A stretch of 64,000 nucleotides of DNA, taken from the NCBI GenBank assembly GCA_030737835.1, contig JAUJYN010000017.1, forward strand, positions 2,976,001 to 3,040,000, read 5' to 3'. This document shows, in pieces, positions 11,548 through 23,953 of the stretch (its first letter is position 1; every line of letters begins with the position of its first letter). Under the pieces are notes generated by a model. The model worked only from the letters and a program-made list of their open reading frames with translations. It was not told where the DNA came from and searched no databases. Position numbers and translations under genes: made by a program. This stretch comes from Acorus gramineus (Eukaryota; Streptophyta; Magnoliopsida; Acorales; Acoraceae).

Positions 11548-13213
11548 TGTTATATATATGTCACTTTTCAGCCTTCTGGTAACCATTGGAACATTCTGGC
11601 AGTCTTTCAGCTTTTTTTCGTTTTTTGATCGGAACCGCTAAAATTTTGGACTTTTAGCTATCATCCTGAGTTTGAGGACTCCGATTGAAAATCTAACTGC
11701 ATATTATGTGTCCTGGTGACATTTCAAGCCACTCACGAAAATTTCATCGAATTCCGGTAACGTTTCAGAATTTCACAGTTCCGAATCGTATCCGGGTTTT
11801 GACCGAGCGAGAAGTCATTGGGAGACTTGACTTAGTGAAGGTTGACCTTTGACTTGGTCAAAAGGTTTTGGATTTTAGTTTGGTTGGGTTGACTAGGGTC
11901 AAATCCAACCTAAACCTAATCTAAACATAGCTTAACCTAATCTTTTTTTTCACTAAGTGGTGAGTGTGTGAGGTGTGTGTGTGGCCCCCCTTTAAGTCCA
12001 CGCCTAGGAATAAGATCTTCCCCTATTCATCTTCTTCTCCAACTCTCTCAAGCTCTCTCTCCCTCTCTTTATTTCCCCTTTATGATCTAGTTCAAGGTGT
12101 TGAATCAAGAAACCCTAGAAGGAGAAAAGGACGGTATTGTCCCGATCTATCCATCCATGGTCTCGGATTCGAGTTCCCTCTTGTGTGACCCCCTCTAATG
12201 GACCCTCTTCTCCTCTGTTATAAGCCCCTCTTTGGCTGAGTGAAGACCTTGGTGGTGGTCTTGGAGGTGGTGTTTCGGTGTGCGAAGAGCACCCGTTCTT
12301 CCTCCCCTTCTCTTCCTCTCCTAGGGTAAGCTTCCTTTCCTTCCATTCTTGTTTAGATGCATGTTTAGGAGGTGTTTTTGGGTGTGCATGGCTGTTGAGG
12401 AGTTGGAGGCGGCTGTTGGGGGCGGTTGGAGGGGTTAGGGTTGGCCCGGGTGCTTGCGGGCTCACCGGCGCGCGTGCGCGCGGGCCTGCGCGCGCAGGCC
12501 CGCGCGCACGCGCGCCGGTGGCAGGCAGGCGCTGGCTGGCAGGCGCAGGGAGGCGAGCTGCGGTCCAACGCGCTGGGCGCGTGCGGTCGGGTGTGCTGGG
12601 CGCAGTGCGCGGTGTGCACGCGGAGCGCTGCGCAGGGGCGCGTTGCGTGCGTTGTGCGCGGCGGGGCGAGCGGGCGGTGTGCGGGTACTGCGCAGGGGGG
12701 GCAGTACGCGTGCGGGCGGGGGGCTCGGCAGTGAGTCTGGGGGCACGGGCTAGGGCGCGGCGGTGCGCGCGGGGCGGGTGGCCGTGCGTACGGCTGCCCG
12801 GGGGTTTGGGTGAGTCGGGGTGCTCGGACTCGCGTGCGTACGGGCCGTATGTACGTTTGTCCGAGTGTGGGGTATTTTTAGCCTATTTTTGTTGTATTGT
12901 GTATTTTACTCACCGTGTTAATTACCCTGTCTTGCAGATCTTGACGGACGATCGCGCGTCGACCCGGGTATTGGTGAGTGGGACAATCCAACCCAGTAGG
13001 GAGGTGCTATATGCACTTGGGCGTATACCGTCCTCCCCTGGGACACCATAGTTTAATATTAACTTGTATAATATGTAATCTATGCAAGCATGATTAGTAT
13101 GTAGTATGCATGCCACCCTAGACTTTGTATGTTAGGGACTTGCACCCTTAGGATATGTGTAAGAGCCATGCATCCTGACACCATGTTTCATGCTAGGAAA
13201 GCCTCGACCTATG

Positions 13214-16200
13214 TGTCACGCCCCAGGGCGGCCGTCCCCGGGACGCGGCAGGTGTATATATCATATCAGAAGCCTACACATGAGGTCAAATATATATACT
13301 CTAAAACCACAGATAAAAATGACAACACAGATCAAACAGGGCTGACATAATATATACACAATATAGCGGAAGCTAAAACTGAGTCTGTAACTCAAAACAT
13401 ATTACAGACCCGATACACAATCATATGTCCTGTGAGAGCCAATATACATAGTAACAACTGAACATATACAAACACGTGCCAAGCACGGAAATCAAATACA
13501 TACAGACAAGAAGGGATGCTGATAACCTCTGGCACTCGCGGAACGTGGCGCTGCTCCGCTACTGAAGAAATCCCTCGGAAAGCTCCGACTGCTGCTCCGG
13601 CTCTAGCTCAGGCTCAGTGACCACTGGGGAAAAACATATGCGAGGGGTGAGCCACACGCTCAGTGAACAGCACAACCCATGCATCACAGACCATATTTAC
13701 CACAATTCCATTATTTATCCATCCTCAAAAACATAACAACATAATCCAGTGGTTCGTACTTCGCCGAACCACCACACCCTCACCCTCACCCATCAATGGG
13801 TGACATAGGCTATTGGGACTGATAATCATCCATTCACAAATCCAGTAGGTCGCTCATCGCCAACCCACTACACCCTCACCCTCACCCTACCACGGGTGAC
13901 ATAGGATTTTGGGACTGACTAGGCTGTTGGTCACCCTTGGTCCACCGATAGTCTCTCCTCCACTCCGTAGGCCGCCTGGTCTACTCCCACATTCAGCACA
14001 GTCCGAACCAAATCAGGAGGTGCCTACTGATGGGAGCCCTCTGTCAGGAAGGCCTGTCTAACGCTGGGGTAGTCTCTACCGGATCCAACGAAGGGGACAG
14101 AACAGCCTATCCATACGCATATGATCCACTCGGATCCGCCGACTACACGCCTCAACAACTCTAATGTCATGAACTCTTCAGAGTTCCTCCAGGGCGCATA
14201 ACCAGGATGCAGGGAACATGAACAATAAGCAGGGCTGTAATATCATTGGGGGAAAGAACTCGGGAGGGCGGCGTGAGTTCTCGTTATAGGATACCCCGAC
14301 AACCAAACAAGGAACACGGAGTACCCTAACCCGGGTCTCACCGCTGTCCTCGCAAGGCCCCTCCCCTATAATATTCACTAACAGGCTAATAATCATACCA
14401 ATCATGCAACATTACTTATAATATTATTGGGACTAGAAACCTTGGGAGGGCAGCATGAGGTCCCGATACAGGACATCCCGACAACCAAACAAGGAACACG
14501 GAGTACTCTAACACGGGTCTCAATGTTGACCTCGCAAGGCTCCTCCCTATAATATTATCTAAGGCATGCGATTTAACATACACTAGCATTTAATTAAATA
14601 AATAAACTAGTAGGACGCATGCATAGGCCGAGGTTTCCTATCATGAAAACAGGGGGCATGGTGCATGGCTCTTACACCTATCCTAAGGGTGCAAGTCCCT
14701 AACATAAAAGCCTAGGGTAGCATGCATTCTGTATTTAAAATCATGCTCACATGCAATACATATTACTACAGGTTAATATAATCCACGGTGCCCCAGGAGA
14801 GGTCGGTATACGCCCAAATGCGTATGACCCCTCTCTACTGGGTTGGATTGTCCCACTCACCAGTATCTGGGTCGTCGCGCGACCGCCCGTCTAGATCTGC
14901 AAGATAGACATTCAATGTGGTGAGTTAAAATCCACAAATACTACAAAATACACAAGAACTTACATAAACCCACAACTAAACTCCCAACACTAGGGCAAAC
15001 GTGCATACGACCCGCACGCACGCTAGCCCGAGCACTCCGGCTACCACCCGCACGGCCGCCACCCACCCGCACGGCCGCTCGACCGCCCGGGTGCACCGCC
15101 GCGCCTCAGCCAACGCACCCCGCGTACCGCCGGGCCTCCCGGGTGCACCGCGCGCCCCCTGCGCAGCCGCCCGTGGACACCCCGCACGCCTCACGCTGGC
15201 CCGCGAGCACCCCGCACGCCCCACGCGCAGCGCCTCGCCCCGCGCGCACCACCTCGCCTCTACCCGCGCGCACCACCCGCGCCTCAGCCCAGCGCCCGGT
15301 ATCCGCGGCCCAGCACCCGACGCTCAGCGCCCAGCACCCGGGACCCTCACCCAGCGCCCACGCGCACGCACGCGCAACACGCGCCCAGCGCACCTGGCAG
15401 CACGCGCCCAGCGCGTCTGCCAGCATGCCCGCGCTGCTGCCCGCGTTGCTTGCCTGCACGCGTCGCCGAGTGGCCCGAGCACCGTTCGCCTGCACGCCCG
15501 GCACTGCTCGCCTGATGCCCGAGCACCTCCTGCCCTGCTCGCCTGCGCGCCCAGCCTGCCAGTCCGACCTACCCGCGCGCACAGCCCACAGCCTGCCTAC
15601 CCGCATGCCTCCCCATGCACCCCCCGAGCGTACGCCCGCGCGCGCGCCCGCGCGCACGCGCTCGCGCGCCCGGCAAACTGGTGCGCCTGCTGCCTGCCGC
15701 ACGCCCGAGTGCCCTGCGCCCCATGCGCAGCACCCGTGCGCGCCCCGCCCTCACGGCCATCACCCCCAGCACCGCCGCCCAGCTCCAGCCGCTCGACCAG
15801 CACGCCCAGCGCCTGCAGCACCACCCGAGCGCACGCCGCGCGCATGCTGCGCGCACGCACCCGCACGCCCGACCACCTGGTGCCCCACGCTGCTGCGCCT
15901 GCTGCCAGCGCTCCCGGGACAGCCACCTCACCTACCCGAGCAGCCTAGCTCCCCTACCCGAGCACCCACTCACCACCACAGGCCACCCCCGGCCTCCGAC
16001 CACCACCCCAGCCCTCCGACGGCCACCCACCACCTCCGACCACCACCCAACCTCATTTCCCACCTCCTAACATCCATCTAAACAAGAAAAGAGGGGAAAT
16101 AGGGCTTACCAAGGGGAGGAAGGGAAGTCCGGACGCTCTCCGCGCGCCGAAACCTTTCCCAAAGGCCCTCTTACGCCCCGATCTACCACGGCCTTCGAAC

Positions 16201-16695
16201 CGGGCCAAAACAGAGGAGAAAGAGAGGAGGTCGGAGTGGCTAGACTCGTCGGAAAAGGGATTTGAAAACACCGGAGTGTAGATCGGGACCCGATCTACAC
16301 TTCTCGTGCTTTAGGTTTTTGGGTTTGAGGGGTCTAAGGGCCTCTAATGGAAGAAAAAGAGAGAGGGAGGAGAGAGAGGGATTTGGTAGGGATGATGAAT
16401 AGTGACATAAGATATTTTCTTACCCGCTATTTATACCAAGTCACTTAAAAACCCAGATACGCCCCGGAACTGCGAAATTTCGGGAACGTTACCGGAATTC
16501 GATGAAATTTTCGTGAGAGGCCTAAAATGGCACCAGGACACCAAATATGCAGTTAGATTTCCAATCGGAGTCCTCTAGCTCAGGACGATAGCTAACAGTC
16601 CAAAAATAAGCGGTTCCGATCGAAAACCGGTAAAAACCAAAAACTGCCAGAATGCTCCAACGGTTACCAGCAGGTAAAGTGACACATATATAACA
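13214..16695 (-). repeat. 3' LTR of V
   Basis: 3482 bp, left on the plus strand because V is reversed. It has the longest GC-rich block of any subfamily here (about 15000-16080, over 1 kb), the 36-base cassette at 14861-14896, and a TATAAATA box on the minus strand at 16428-16435. W-boxes are almost absent here, unlike other copies, because the U3 between the TATA region and the terminus is shortened. Confidence 0.92.
16428..16435 (-). promoter_or_regulatory. TATA box in V 3' LTR
   Basis: TATAAATA on the minus strand, in the context GGTATAAATAGCGGG, followed in transcription order by a CT-rich stretch that may hold the start site. The same box is in the other V LTR at 22681-22688. It gives the direction of transcription and places the GC block downstream, in the transcribed leader. 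Confidence 0.6.
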
Positions 16696-16708
16696 TTCTT
16701 CCCCCCTT
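16696..16708 (-). other. Polypurine tract of V
   Basis: Minus-strand reading is a purine run with six Gs directly next to the LTR. It is the expected primer for plus-strand DNA synthesis. The tract and the preceding TTTTGAGGACAAAATTTC also occur in C and, nearly so, in A. Confidence 0.75.
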
Positions 16709-16720
16709 AGGAAATTTTGT

Positions 16721-17315
16721 CCTCAAAATATGCAAAAACATCTAGGAGGGGAAAAGATGCGGATATGCGTCACACCTGGCATCCTTGAGCTCCCAAGTGT
16801 CCTCGACACCGGAACGGTGCTGCCATCGCACCTCGACCAACTGGACGGTCTTGGTGCAGAGCCTCCTCACGCGGCGGTCCATGATCTCAATCGACTGCTC
16901 CATGAATGACTGTCCGGCTCAGAGACGAGCGGCTCGAACGGGATGACGTGGGCAGGATCGCGGACACACCTTTACCCAACTGCGAACCCACCACTCCAAG
17001 ACGAAGAGGTAAGAATTGGCGCTGAGGTGAGCCTCCGAGTAAACTCCAGGAAGCTCTCCTCGCAAGACGGGGACCACTCGAACCGGACATCCTTCCGAGT
17101 AAGGCGGTTAAGAGGAACAGCTATCTTCGAGAGTCCCTCGTCAAGCTTCCTGCAATAACCCTCCAACTCGGGAAGCTCCGAATCCTTGCGGGGTTCGACG
17201 GTCGGCGCCAATCTGACGCGACGAGCGTCTTGCCCGGGTCCACAGATATGCCTTCACCAGAAATCACCCAGCCAACAGGCCTTAACCTCTAACCAAAACT
17301 CGCACTTGATCTCTC
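16721..17315 (-). pseudogene. pol relics of V: chromodomain end and RT-RNase H junction
   Basis: Two pieces matching C are fused. Positions 16721-16970 match the C-terminal end of integrase and the chromodomain (C 55880-56110) with small indels. Positions 16971-17315 match the stretch after the RT palm up to the start of RNase H (C about 57770-58110), recognisable from the WSPSCEESF motif on the minus strand. Everything between, including RNase H core and the D,D35E integrase core, is missing. Frames are broken throughout. Confidence 0.8.
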
Positions 17316-18060
17316 ATCTATCTGATGCTTCCATGGTATCCCTTGTCTGGGAAAAGAAACCTCGGGAGGGCACCATGAAATCCCGATATAGGATACCCCG
17401 ACAACCAAACAAGGAACACGAAGTACCCTAGCCCGGGTTCCAACGCCGACCTCACAAGGCCCCTTAATCCAGAAAGGAACACTAGAAGAAGACATCATTT
17501 TAAATAACACCACTAACCCTCTCCGGATCACCTACATCTAGATGATCACCCAACGATGTCCTTCAACATCTACACAAGACCGGACCCAACATCATTGGGA
17601 ACGGTCCATCAGAAACTGGGTCACGAGCGACCCGCCTTCGCCTCATCCACACCCTCACTCCCGAAAGGAGACATATTGGGACTTTGGGAGAGACTTAGAC
17701 TGCTCTCTACCCCTGGTCCACCGGTAGCCTCTCCCCGCTCCGTAGCTCGCCTGGTCCTCTGACCGGGAGCCTGTCTAACGCCGGGGCTGTACTACGCGGA
17801 TCCGACGAAGGGGAGAGCGATTCCACGCTCGCGACACCATTCAATAACCTCTTACCGGGTAGCCCCTACCTAGCATACTCCCAAATTCAGTACCCCTCCG
17901 ACTGCATCGGTGGTACCTACTGATGGGAACTCTCTGCCAGGACGGCCAAAACCCGGCTTCCTTAACCCAAACAACCACTCTTAATACTCACTCATCCAGA
18001 TACTACACACACTTGCATAATAACCACCAATTACACACACACCTATCCTTATACTAGAGA
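17316..18060 (-). mobile_element. LTR-like insert replacing pol in V
   Basis: This stretch is not coding sequence of the family. It has motifs otherwise found in LTRs: CCCGATATAGGATACCCCGA with CAACCAAACAAGGAACAC near 17385 (as at 14284, 20600 and 53775) and CACCCTTGGTCC-like and GGGAGCC-type blocks near 17720-17930 as in X. No LTR termini or target duplications are visible, so it probably came in by recombination or repair and not by integration. Confidence 0.6.
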
Positions 18061-19404
18061 GCTAGGAACACAAGATGATACCTCGAACCATGACACCCGA
18101 AGGCTGCGCCTCCTCGGCCGTAAGCGCTGCAACTCTGCCTTGGACCAACCGCGGCTGAGGAGCAGGGGCACGCCTCGCCGGCTGCACTGGCTGCTGCTGA
18201 CGCTGAGGCTGCTGCTGCTGCTGGCGCGGAAGCTGCTGCTGCAAGAACTGCGGCTGCTGAGGTGGCACTCAGGGTCGGCCAGCATCAGGGCAATGGTATC
18301 TGATATGCCCGATGCGCTGACAATGGAAAGCAGCGCCGCTTCTCCGGCTGCATGGACTGGATGGGCACTGCTGCAATGGGTGCTGGATCCCACCCAGGCA
18401 CCGCATCAGCTGGAGGAGAGGCAGCCGCTGACTGCTCGAAGCGGGGCCTCTTCCTCTTGCGCTGCCCCTGGTCCCGACTCCCGGAAGGACCCTGATCTGA
18501 AGAAGGGGTCGGAGCCCGCACTTGAATCCCGAGGTCTCTCTCGGCGGTCTTCGCCCGAGACACTAAGTCGGAGTACCTCGTGAAAGCGTGGGCGGTGACG
18601 TGCACCCGGATAGCGCTGCTGAGACCGAGCTCGAATCGACGGCACCTCGTGACCTCGTCCATCACCAAGGCTGGAGCGAATCTGGACAGCCTCGTAAAGC
18701 GCGTAGAGTAGTCAGCGACGGACATAGTGCCCTGAGTCAGCTGCTCAAACTCCCGCTCCACTAGCTGTCGCGTCGAGAACGGGAAATACTCCTCCAGAAA
18801 ATACCTCCGGAAACCCGCCCAAGAAAGCTGCTCCACTCCCTGGGATGTCCACCACTCGGGTAGCCCACCAGTCGGCGGCGTTACCCTTCAGCATAAAGGT
18901 GGCCAGGGCGACTCGCTGGCGATCGGTGCAAAGCATGGCCGCGAAAATGGTATCCACCTCCCTCAACCAACGCTCTGGTGCAAGGGGATCTGCCGACTGC
19001 CCATGAAACTCGGGAGGATGGAGCTTCAGAAAGGCGTTGAGGCCGCTCTGCTGCACTCGCGCTGCCGCCTCCAGCTCCTCCTCCCTCTGCAGGGGATCCT
19101 GAACTCCTACCGCCGGAATCGCCACCGAAACTGGGGGTACATCGGGTACCTCAGGCGGATCTGCCACCAAGGGGACCTGCGGAACTGCCTCGCGGGTCGC
19201 CCTCAGCTCCTGAATCTCCCTAGCCTGCTCTGCCAACATCCGCGTCTGTGTCTCCACCAAATCAGCCAACCGAGCGAAAGCACGCTCCCAAGCAGGAGGC
19301 TCCTGCGTCAAGGGCTCTCCGGTAGCATCCTCGTCTCTGGTAGGTCCGGAAACCTCCAAAGACCGAGAGGGACCTCGTCCGCGCCGTCCTCTGCGAGGAG
19401 GCAT
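18061..19404 (-). pseudogene. gag: gag and start of protease of V, frameshifted
   Basis: Begins with MPPRRGRRGRG on the minus strand at 19404. The capsid part has the coiled-coil-like QAREIQEL stretch, HPPEF and the MLKGNAADWW motif typical of plant Ty3/gypsy gag. A 2-bp loss near 18838 shifts the frame in the middle of capsid. The correct frame resumes at EQLSW and runs on to the nucleocapsid, where a 1-base gain near 18335 destroys the CX2CX4HX4C zinc knuckle. The Gln-codon-rich linker follows, and the match stops near 18070 just before the protease D-S-G. Family function: capsid assembly and RNA packaging; this copy cannot make a full protein. Confidence 0.88.
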
Positions 19405-19505
19405 ATCAGCACCCTAAGAAAACCAGACACTAGGATCAGAACACTCATATCAAAATCCTAGGACTCATCTCTACGAAAGGAAGACTATTGGCTCTGACAG
19501 GACCA

Positions 19506-19518
19506 GGCTCTGATACCA
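19506..19518 (-). other. Primer binding site of V (tRNA-iMet)
   Basis: GGCTCTGATACCA on the plus strand, the inverse of TGGTATCAGAGCC, complementary to the 3' end of plant initiator tRNA-Met. It lies five bases inside the 5' LTR, as in U, A, D and C. Confidence 0.9.
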
Positions 19519-19523
19519 ACTTT

Positions 19524-22500
19524 TGTCACGCCCCAGGGCGGCCGTCCCCGGGACGCGGCAGGTGTATATATCATATCAGAAGCCTACACATGAGGTCAAA
19601 TATATATACTCTAAAACCACAGATAAAAATGACAACACAGATCAAACAGGGCTGACATAATATATACACAATATAGCGGAAGCTAAAACTGAGTCTGTAA
19701 CTCAAAACATATTACAGACCCGATACACAATCATATGTCCTGTGAGAGCCAATATACATAGTAACAACTGAACATATACAAACACGTGCCAAGCACGGAA
19801 ATCAAATACATACAGACAAGAAGGGATGCTGATAACCTCTGGCACTCGCAGAACGTGGCACTGCTCCGATACTGAAGAAATCCCTCGGAAAGCTCCAACT
19901 GCTGCTCCGGCTCTAGCTCAGGCTCAGTGACCACTGGGGAAAAACATATGCGAGGGGTGAGCCACACGCTCAGTGAACAGCACAACCCATGCATCACAGA
20001 CCATATTTACCACAATTCCATTATTTATCCATCCTCAAAGACATAACAACATAATCCAGTGGTTCGTACTTCGCCGAACCACCACACCCTCACCCTCACC
20101 CATCAATGGGTGACATAGGCTATTGGGACTGATAATCATCCATTCACAAATCCAGTAGGTCGCTCATCGCCAACCCACTACACCCTCACCCTCACCCTAC
20201 CACGGGTGACATAGGATTTTGGGACTGACTAGGCTGTTGGTCACCCTTGGTCCACCGATAGTCTCTCGTCCACTCCGTAGGCCGCTTGGTCTACCCCACA
20301 TTCAGCACAGTCCGTAACCAAATCAGGAGGTGCCTACTGATGGGAGCCCTCTGTCAGGAAGGCCTGTCTAATGCTGGGGTAGTCTCTACCGGATCCAACG
20401 AAGGGGACAGAACAGCCTATCCATACGCATATGATCCACTCGGATCCGCCGACTACACGCCTCAACAACTCTAATGTCATGAACTCTTCAGAGTTCCTCC
20501 AGGGCGCATAACCAAGATGCGGGGAACATGAACAATAAAAGCAAGATTGTAATATCATTGGGGGAAAGAACTCGGGAGGGCGGCGTGAGTTCCCGTTATA
20601 GGATACCCCGACAACCAAACAAGGAACACGGAGTACCCTAACCCGGGTCTCACCGCTGTCCTCGCAAGGCCCCTCCCCTATAATATTCACTAACATGCTA
20701 ATAATCATACCAATCATACAACATTACTTATAATATTATTGGGACTAGAAACCTTGGGAGGGCAGCATGAGGTCCCGATACAGGACATCCCGACAACCAA
20801 ACAAGGATCACGGAGTACCCTAACACGGGTCTCAATGTTGACCTCGCAAGGCTCCTCCCTATAATATTATCTAAGGCATGCGATTTAACATACACTAGCA
20901 TTTAATTTAATAAATAAACTAGTAGGACGCATGCATAGGCCGAGGTTTCCTAGCATGAAAACAGGGGTATGGTGCATGGCTCTTACACCTATCCTATGGG
21001 TGCAAGTCCCTAACATAAAAGCCTAGGGTAGCATGCATTCTATTTAAATCATGCTCACATGCAATACATATTACTACAGGTTAATATAATCCACGGTGCC
21101 CCAGGAGAGGTCGGTATACGCCCAAGTGCGTATAACCCCTCTCTACTGGGTTGGATTGTCCCACTCACCAGTATCTGGGTCGTCGCGCGACCGCCCGTCT
21201 AGATCTGCAAGATAGACATTCAATATGGTGAGTTAAAATCCACAAATACTACAAAATACACAAGAACTTACATAAACCCACAACTAAACTCCCAACACTC
21301 GGGCAAACGTGCATACGACCCGCACGCACGCTAGCCCGAGCACTCCGGCTACCACCCGCACGGCCGCCACCCACCCGCACGGCCGCTCGACCGCCCGGGT
21401 GCACCGCCGCGCCTCAGCCAACGCACCCCGCGTACCGCCGGGCCTCCCGGGTGCACCGCGCGCCCCCTGCGCAGCCGCCCGTGGACACCCCGCACGCCTC
21501 GCGCTGGCCCGCGAGCACCCCGCACGCCCCGTGCGCACCCCGCGCGCACCACCTCACCTCTACCCGCGCGCACCACCCGCGCCTCAGCCCAGCGCCCGGT
21601 ATCCGCGGCCCAGCACCCGACGCTCAGCGCCCAGCACCCGGGACCCTCACCCAGCGCCCACGCGCACGCACGCGCAACACGCGCCCGGCGCGTCTGCCAG
21701 CATGCCCGCGCTGCTGCCCGCGCTGCCTGCCTGCACGCGTCGCCGAGTGGCCCGAGCACCGTTCGCCTGCACGCCCGGCACTGCTCGCCTGATGCCCGAG
21801 CACCTCCTGCCCTGCTCGCCTGCGCGCCCAGCCTGCCAGTCCGGCCTACCCGCGCGCACAGCCCACAGCCTGCCTACCCGCATGCCTCCCCCTGCACCCC
21901 CCGAGCGTACGCCCGCGCGCACGCCTCGCGCGCCCGGCAAACTGGTGCGCCTGCTGCCTGCCGCACGCCCGAGTGCCCTGCGCCCCATGCGCAGCACCCG
22001 CGCGCGCCCCGCCCTCACGGCCATCACCCCCAGCACCGCCGCCCAGCTCCAGCCGCTTTACCAGCACGCCCAGCGCCTGCAGCACCACCCGAGCGCACGC
22101 CGCGCGCACGCACCCGCACGCCCGACCACCTGGTGCCCTACGCTGCTGCGCCTGCTGCCAGCGCTCCCGGGACAGCCACCCCACCTACCCGAGCAGCCTA
22201 GCTCCCCTACCCGAGCACCCACTCACCACCACCGGCCACCCCCGGCCTCCGACCACCACCCCAGCCCTCCGACGGCCACCCACCACCTCCGACCACCTCC
22301 CAACCTCATTTCCCACCTCCTAACATCCATCTAAACAAGAAAAGAGGGGAAAATAGGGCTTACCAAGGGAGGAAGGGAAGTCCGGACGCTCTCCGCGCGC
22401 CGAAACCTTTCCCAAAGGCCCTCTTACGCCCCGATCTACCACGGCCTTTGAACCGGGCCAAAACAGAGGAGAAAGAGAGGAGGACGGAGTGGCTAGAGTC

Positions 22501-22951
22501 GTCGGAAAAGGGATTTGAAAACACCGGAGTGTAGATCGGGACCCGATCTACACTTCTCGTGCTTTAGGTTTTTAGGTTTGAGGGGTCTAAGGGCCTCTAA
22601 TGGAAGAAAAAAAGAGAGGGAGGAGAGAGAGGGATTTGGTAGGGATGATGAATAGTGACATAAGATATTTTCTCACCCGCTATTTATACCAAGTCACTTA
22701 AAAACCCAGATACGCCCCGAAACTGTGAAATTTCGGGAACGTTACCGGAATTCGATGAAATTTTCGTGAGAGGCCTAAAATGGCACCAGGACACCAAATA
22801 TGTAGTTAGATTTCCAATCGGAGTCCTCTAGCTTAGGACGATGGCTAACAGTCCAAAAATTAGCGGTTCTGATCGAAAACCGGTAAAAACCGAAAAACTG
22901 CCAGAATGCTCCAACGGTTACCAGCAGGTTAAAAGTGACACAAATATAACA
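19524..22951 (-). repeat. 5' LTR of V
   Basis: 3428 bp, ending GTGACACAAATATAACA (one base changed from the family terminus). Cassette at 21169-21204, GC-rich block about 21300-22330, TATA box 22681-22688. Compared with the 3' LTR it lacks short blocks in the GC-rich part and differs at scattered bases. It includes two (CCCTCA)-type blocks, near 20085 and 20180, from an internal duplication of about 100 bp. Confidence 0.92.
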
Positions 22952-23953
22952 CTATGCATGTGTCCTATTAGTTTAATTTATTAAATTAAATGCAAACTTA
23001 TGGTATTTTTGCATGCCTTAGTAAGTATTATAACCTGGTGGTTATTATATATGTTCCCCGCATCTTGGTTATGCGCCCTGGAGGAATTCTGAAGAATTCA
23101 TGACATTAGAGTTGTAGAGATGTGTTGCCGACGGATCCAAGTGGATCGTATACGTGTGGATAGGTTGTTTCTTTTCCCTTCGTTGGATCCGTATAGAGAC
23201 TGCCCCAGCGTTAGACAGGCCTTCCTGACAGAGGGCTCCCATCAGTAGGCACCTCCTGATTTGGGTTCGGACTGTGCTGAATTGTGGGAGTAGACCAGGT
23301 GGCCTACGGAGTGGAGGAGAGACTATCGGTGGACCAAGGGTGATTAACAGCCTAGTCAGTCCCAATAGACCGTGTCACCTATTTAGAGGGTGAGGGTGAG
23401 GGTGTGGTGGGTCGGCGATGTTGCGACCCACTGGATTTTGTATTTCCTGCCACTTTGAGGCTTGAATAATTACTTTTGGTTAATATAAATTGTGATGCAC
23501 GGGTTGTGCTATTCACTGAGCGCGTGGCTCACCCCTCGCATAATTTTTTCACCAGTGTTATCTAAGTCGGATCAGCAGGAGGAGCTCCCCGAGGGACTTC
23601 AGCAGTAGCGGAGTAGCGCCACATTCCGCGAGTGTTAGAGGCTATCAGCATCCCTTTTTGATTGTATGTATTGTATTCTGTGCTTGGGCACACGTTTGTA
23701 TTATATTTGGATGTCGTTGTATATATTGGCTCTCACAGGACAGTTGATTATGTATCGAGTCTGTAATATGTCTTTGAATTACAGATTCAGTCTTTTAGCT
23801 TCCGCTATTTGTGTATATATCATGTCAGCCTCATTGTTGTCTGTGTTGTCATTGTTGATGTTGTTTAGCGTATATTATTGACCTCCTGTTTAGACTGCTG
23901 ATATCATATATACACTTGCCGCGTCCCAGGGATGGCCGCCCTGGGGCGTGACA

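Larger units (their letters stand above)
13214..22951 (-). mobile_element. Retrotransposon V, internally deleted Tekay-type
   Basis: A 9.74-kb reverse element with two LTRs (13214-16695 and 19524-22951), primer site 19506-19518, polypurine tract 16696-16708, and CTATG on both sides (13209-13213, 22952-22956). The internal region is only 2.83 kb, against about 4.95 kb in C. It holds gag, two short pol relics and an LTR-like insert in place of protease, RT core, RNase H and most of integrase. The two LTRs are near-identical by eye apart from indels in the GC block, so the insertion is recent relative to U. Movement would need proteins from another element. Confidence 0.93.
11548..23953 (+). mobile_element. 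Solo LTR W, split by element V
   Basis: Forward LTR from TGTTATATATATGTCAC to GCCGCCCTGGGGCGTGACA, with TAATT on both sides (11543-11547, 23954-23958). Without V and one copy of its duplication it is about 2.66 kb. W-boxes at 11799-11903, donor-like GTAAG near 12325, GC-rich block 12430-12820, cassette 12938-12973, second acceptor-like site near 23550. No primer site follows its right end, so it is solo. It lies in U and was in place before V inserted. Confidence 0.9.

Noticed and set aside
15001-15948. Long frames in GC-rich DNA (315 residues here, 341 at 21309-22334, 257 at 12278-13051, 265 at 54461-55258), rich in Ala, Arg, Pro and His
   Set aside because: They lie in the GC-rich LTR block, occur on both strands and in several frames at once, show no domain, and differ between the two LTRs of one element by indels that break the frame. 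High GC alone removes stop codons.
13214-22951. Two tandem near-identical 3.4-kb repeats as a segmental duplication
   Set aside because: They are the two LTRs of V: primer site, polypurine tract, gag and a CTATG target duplication are all in place.
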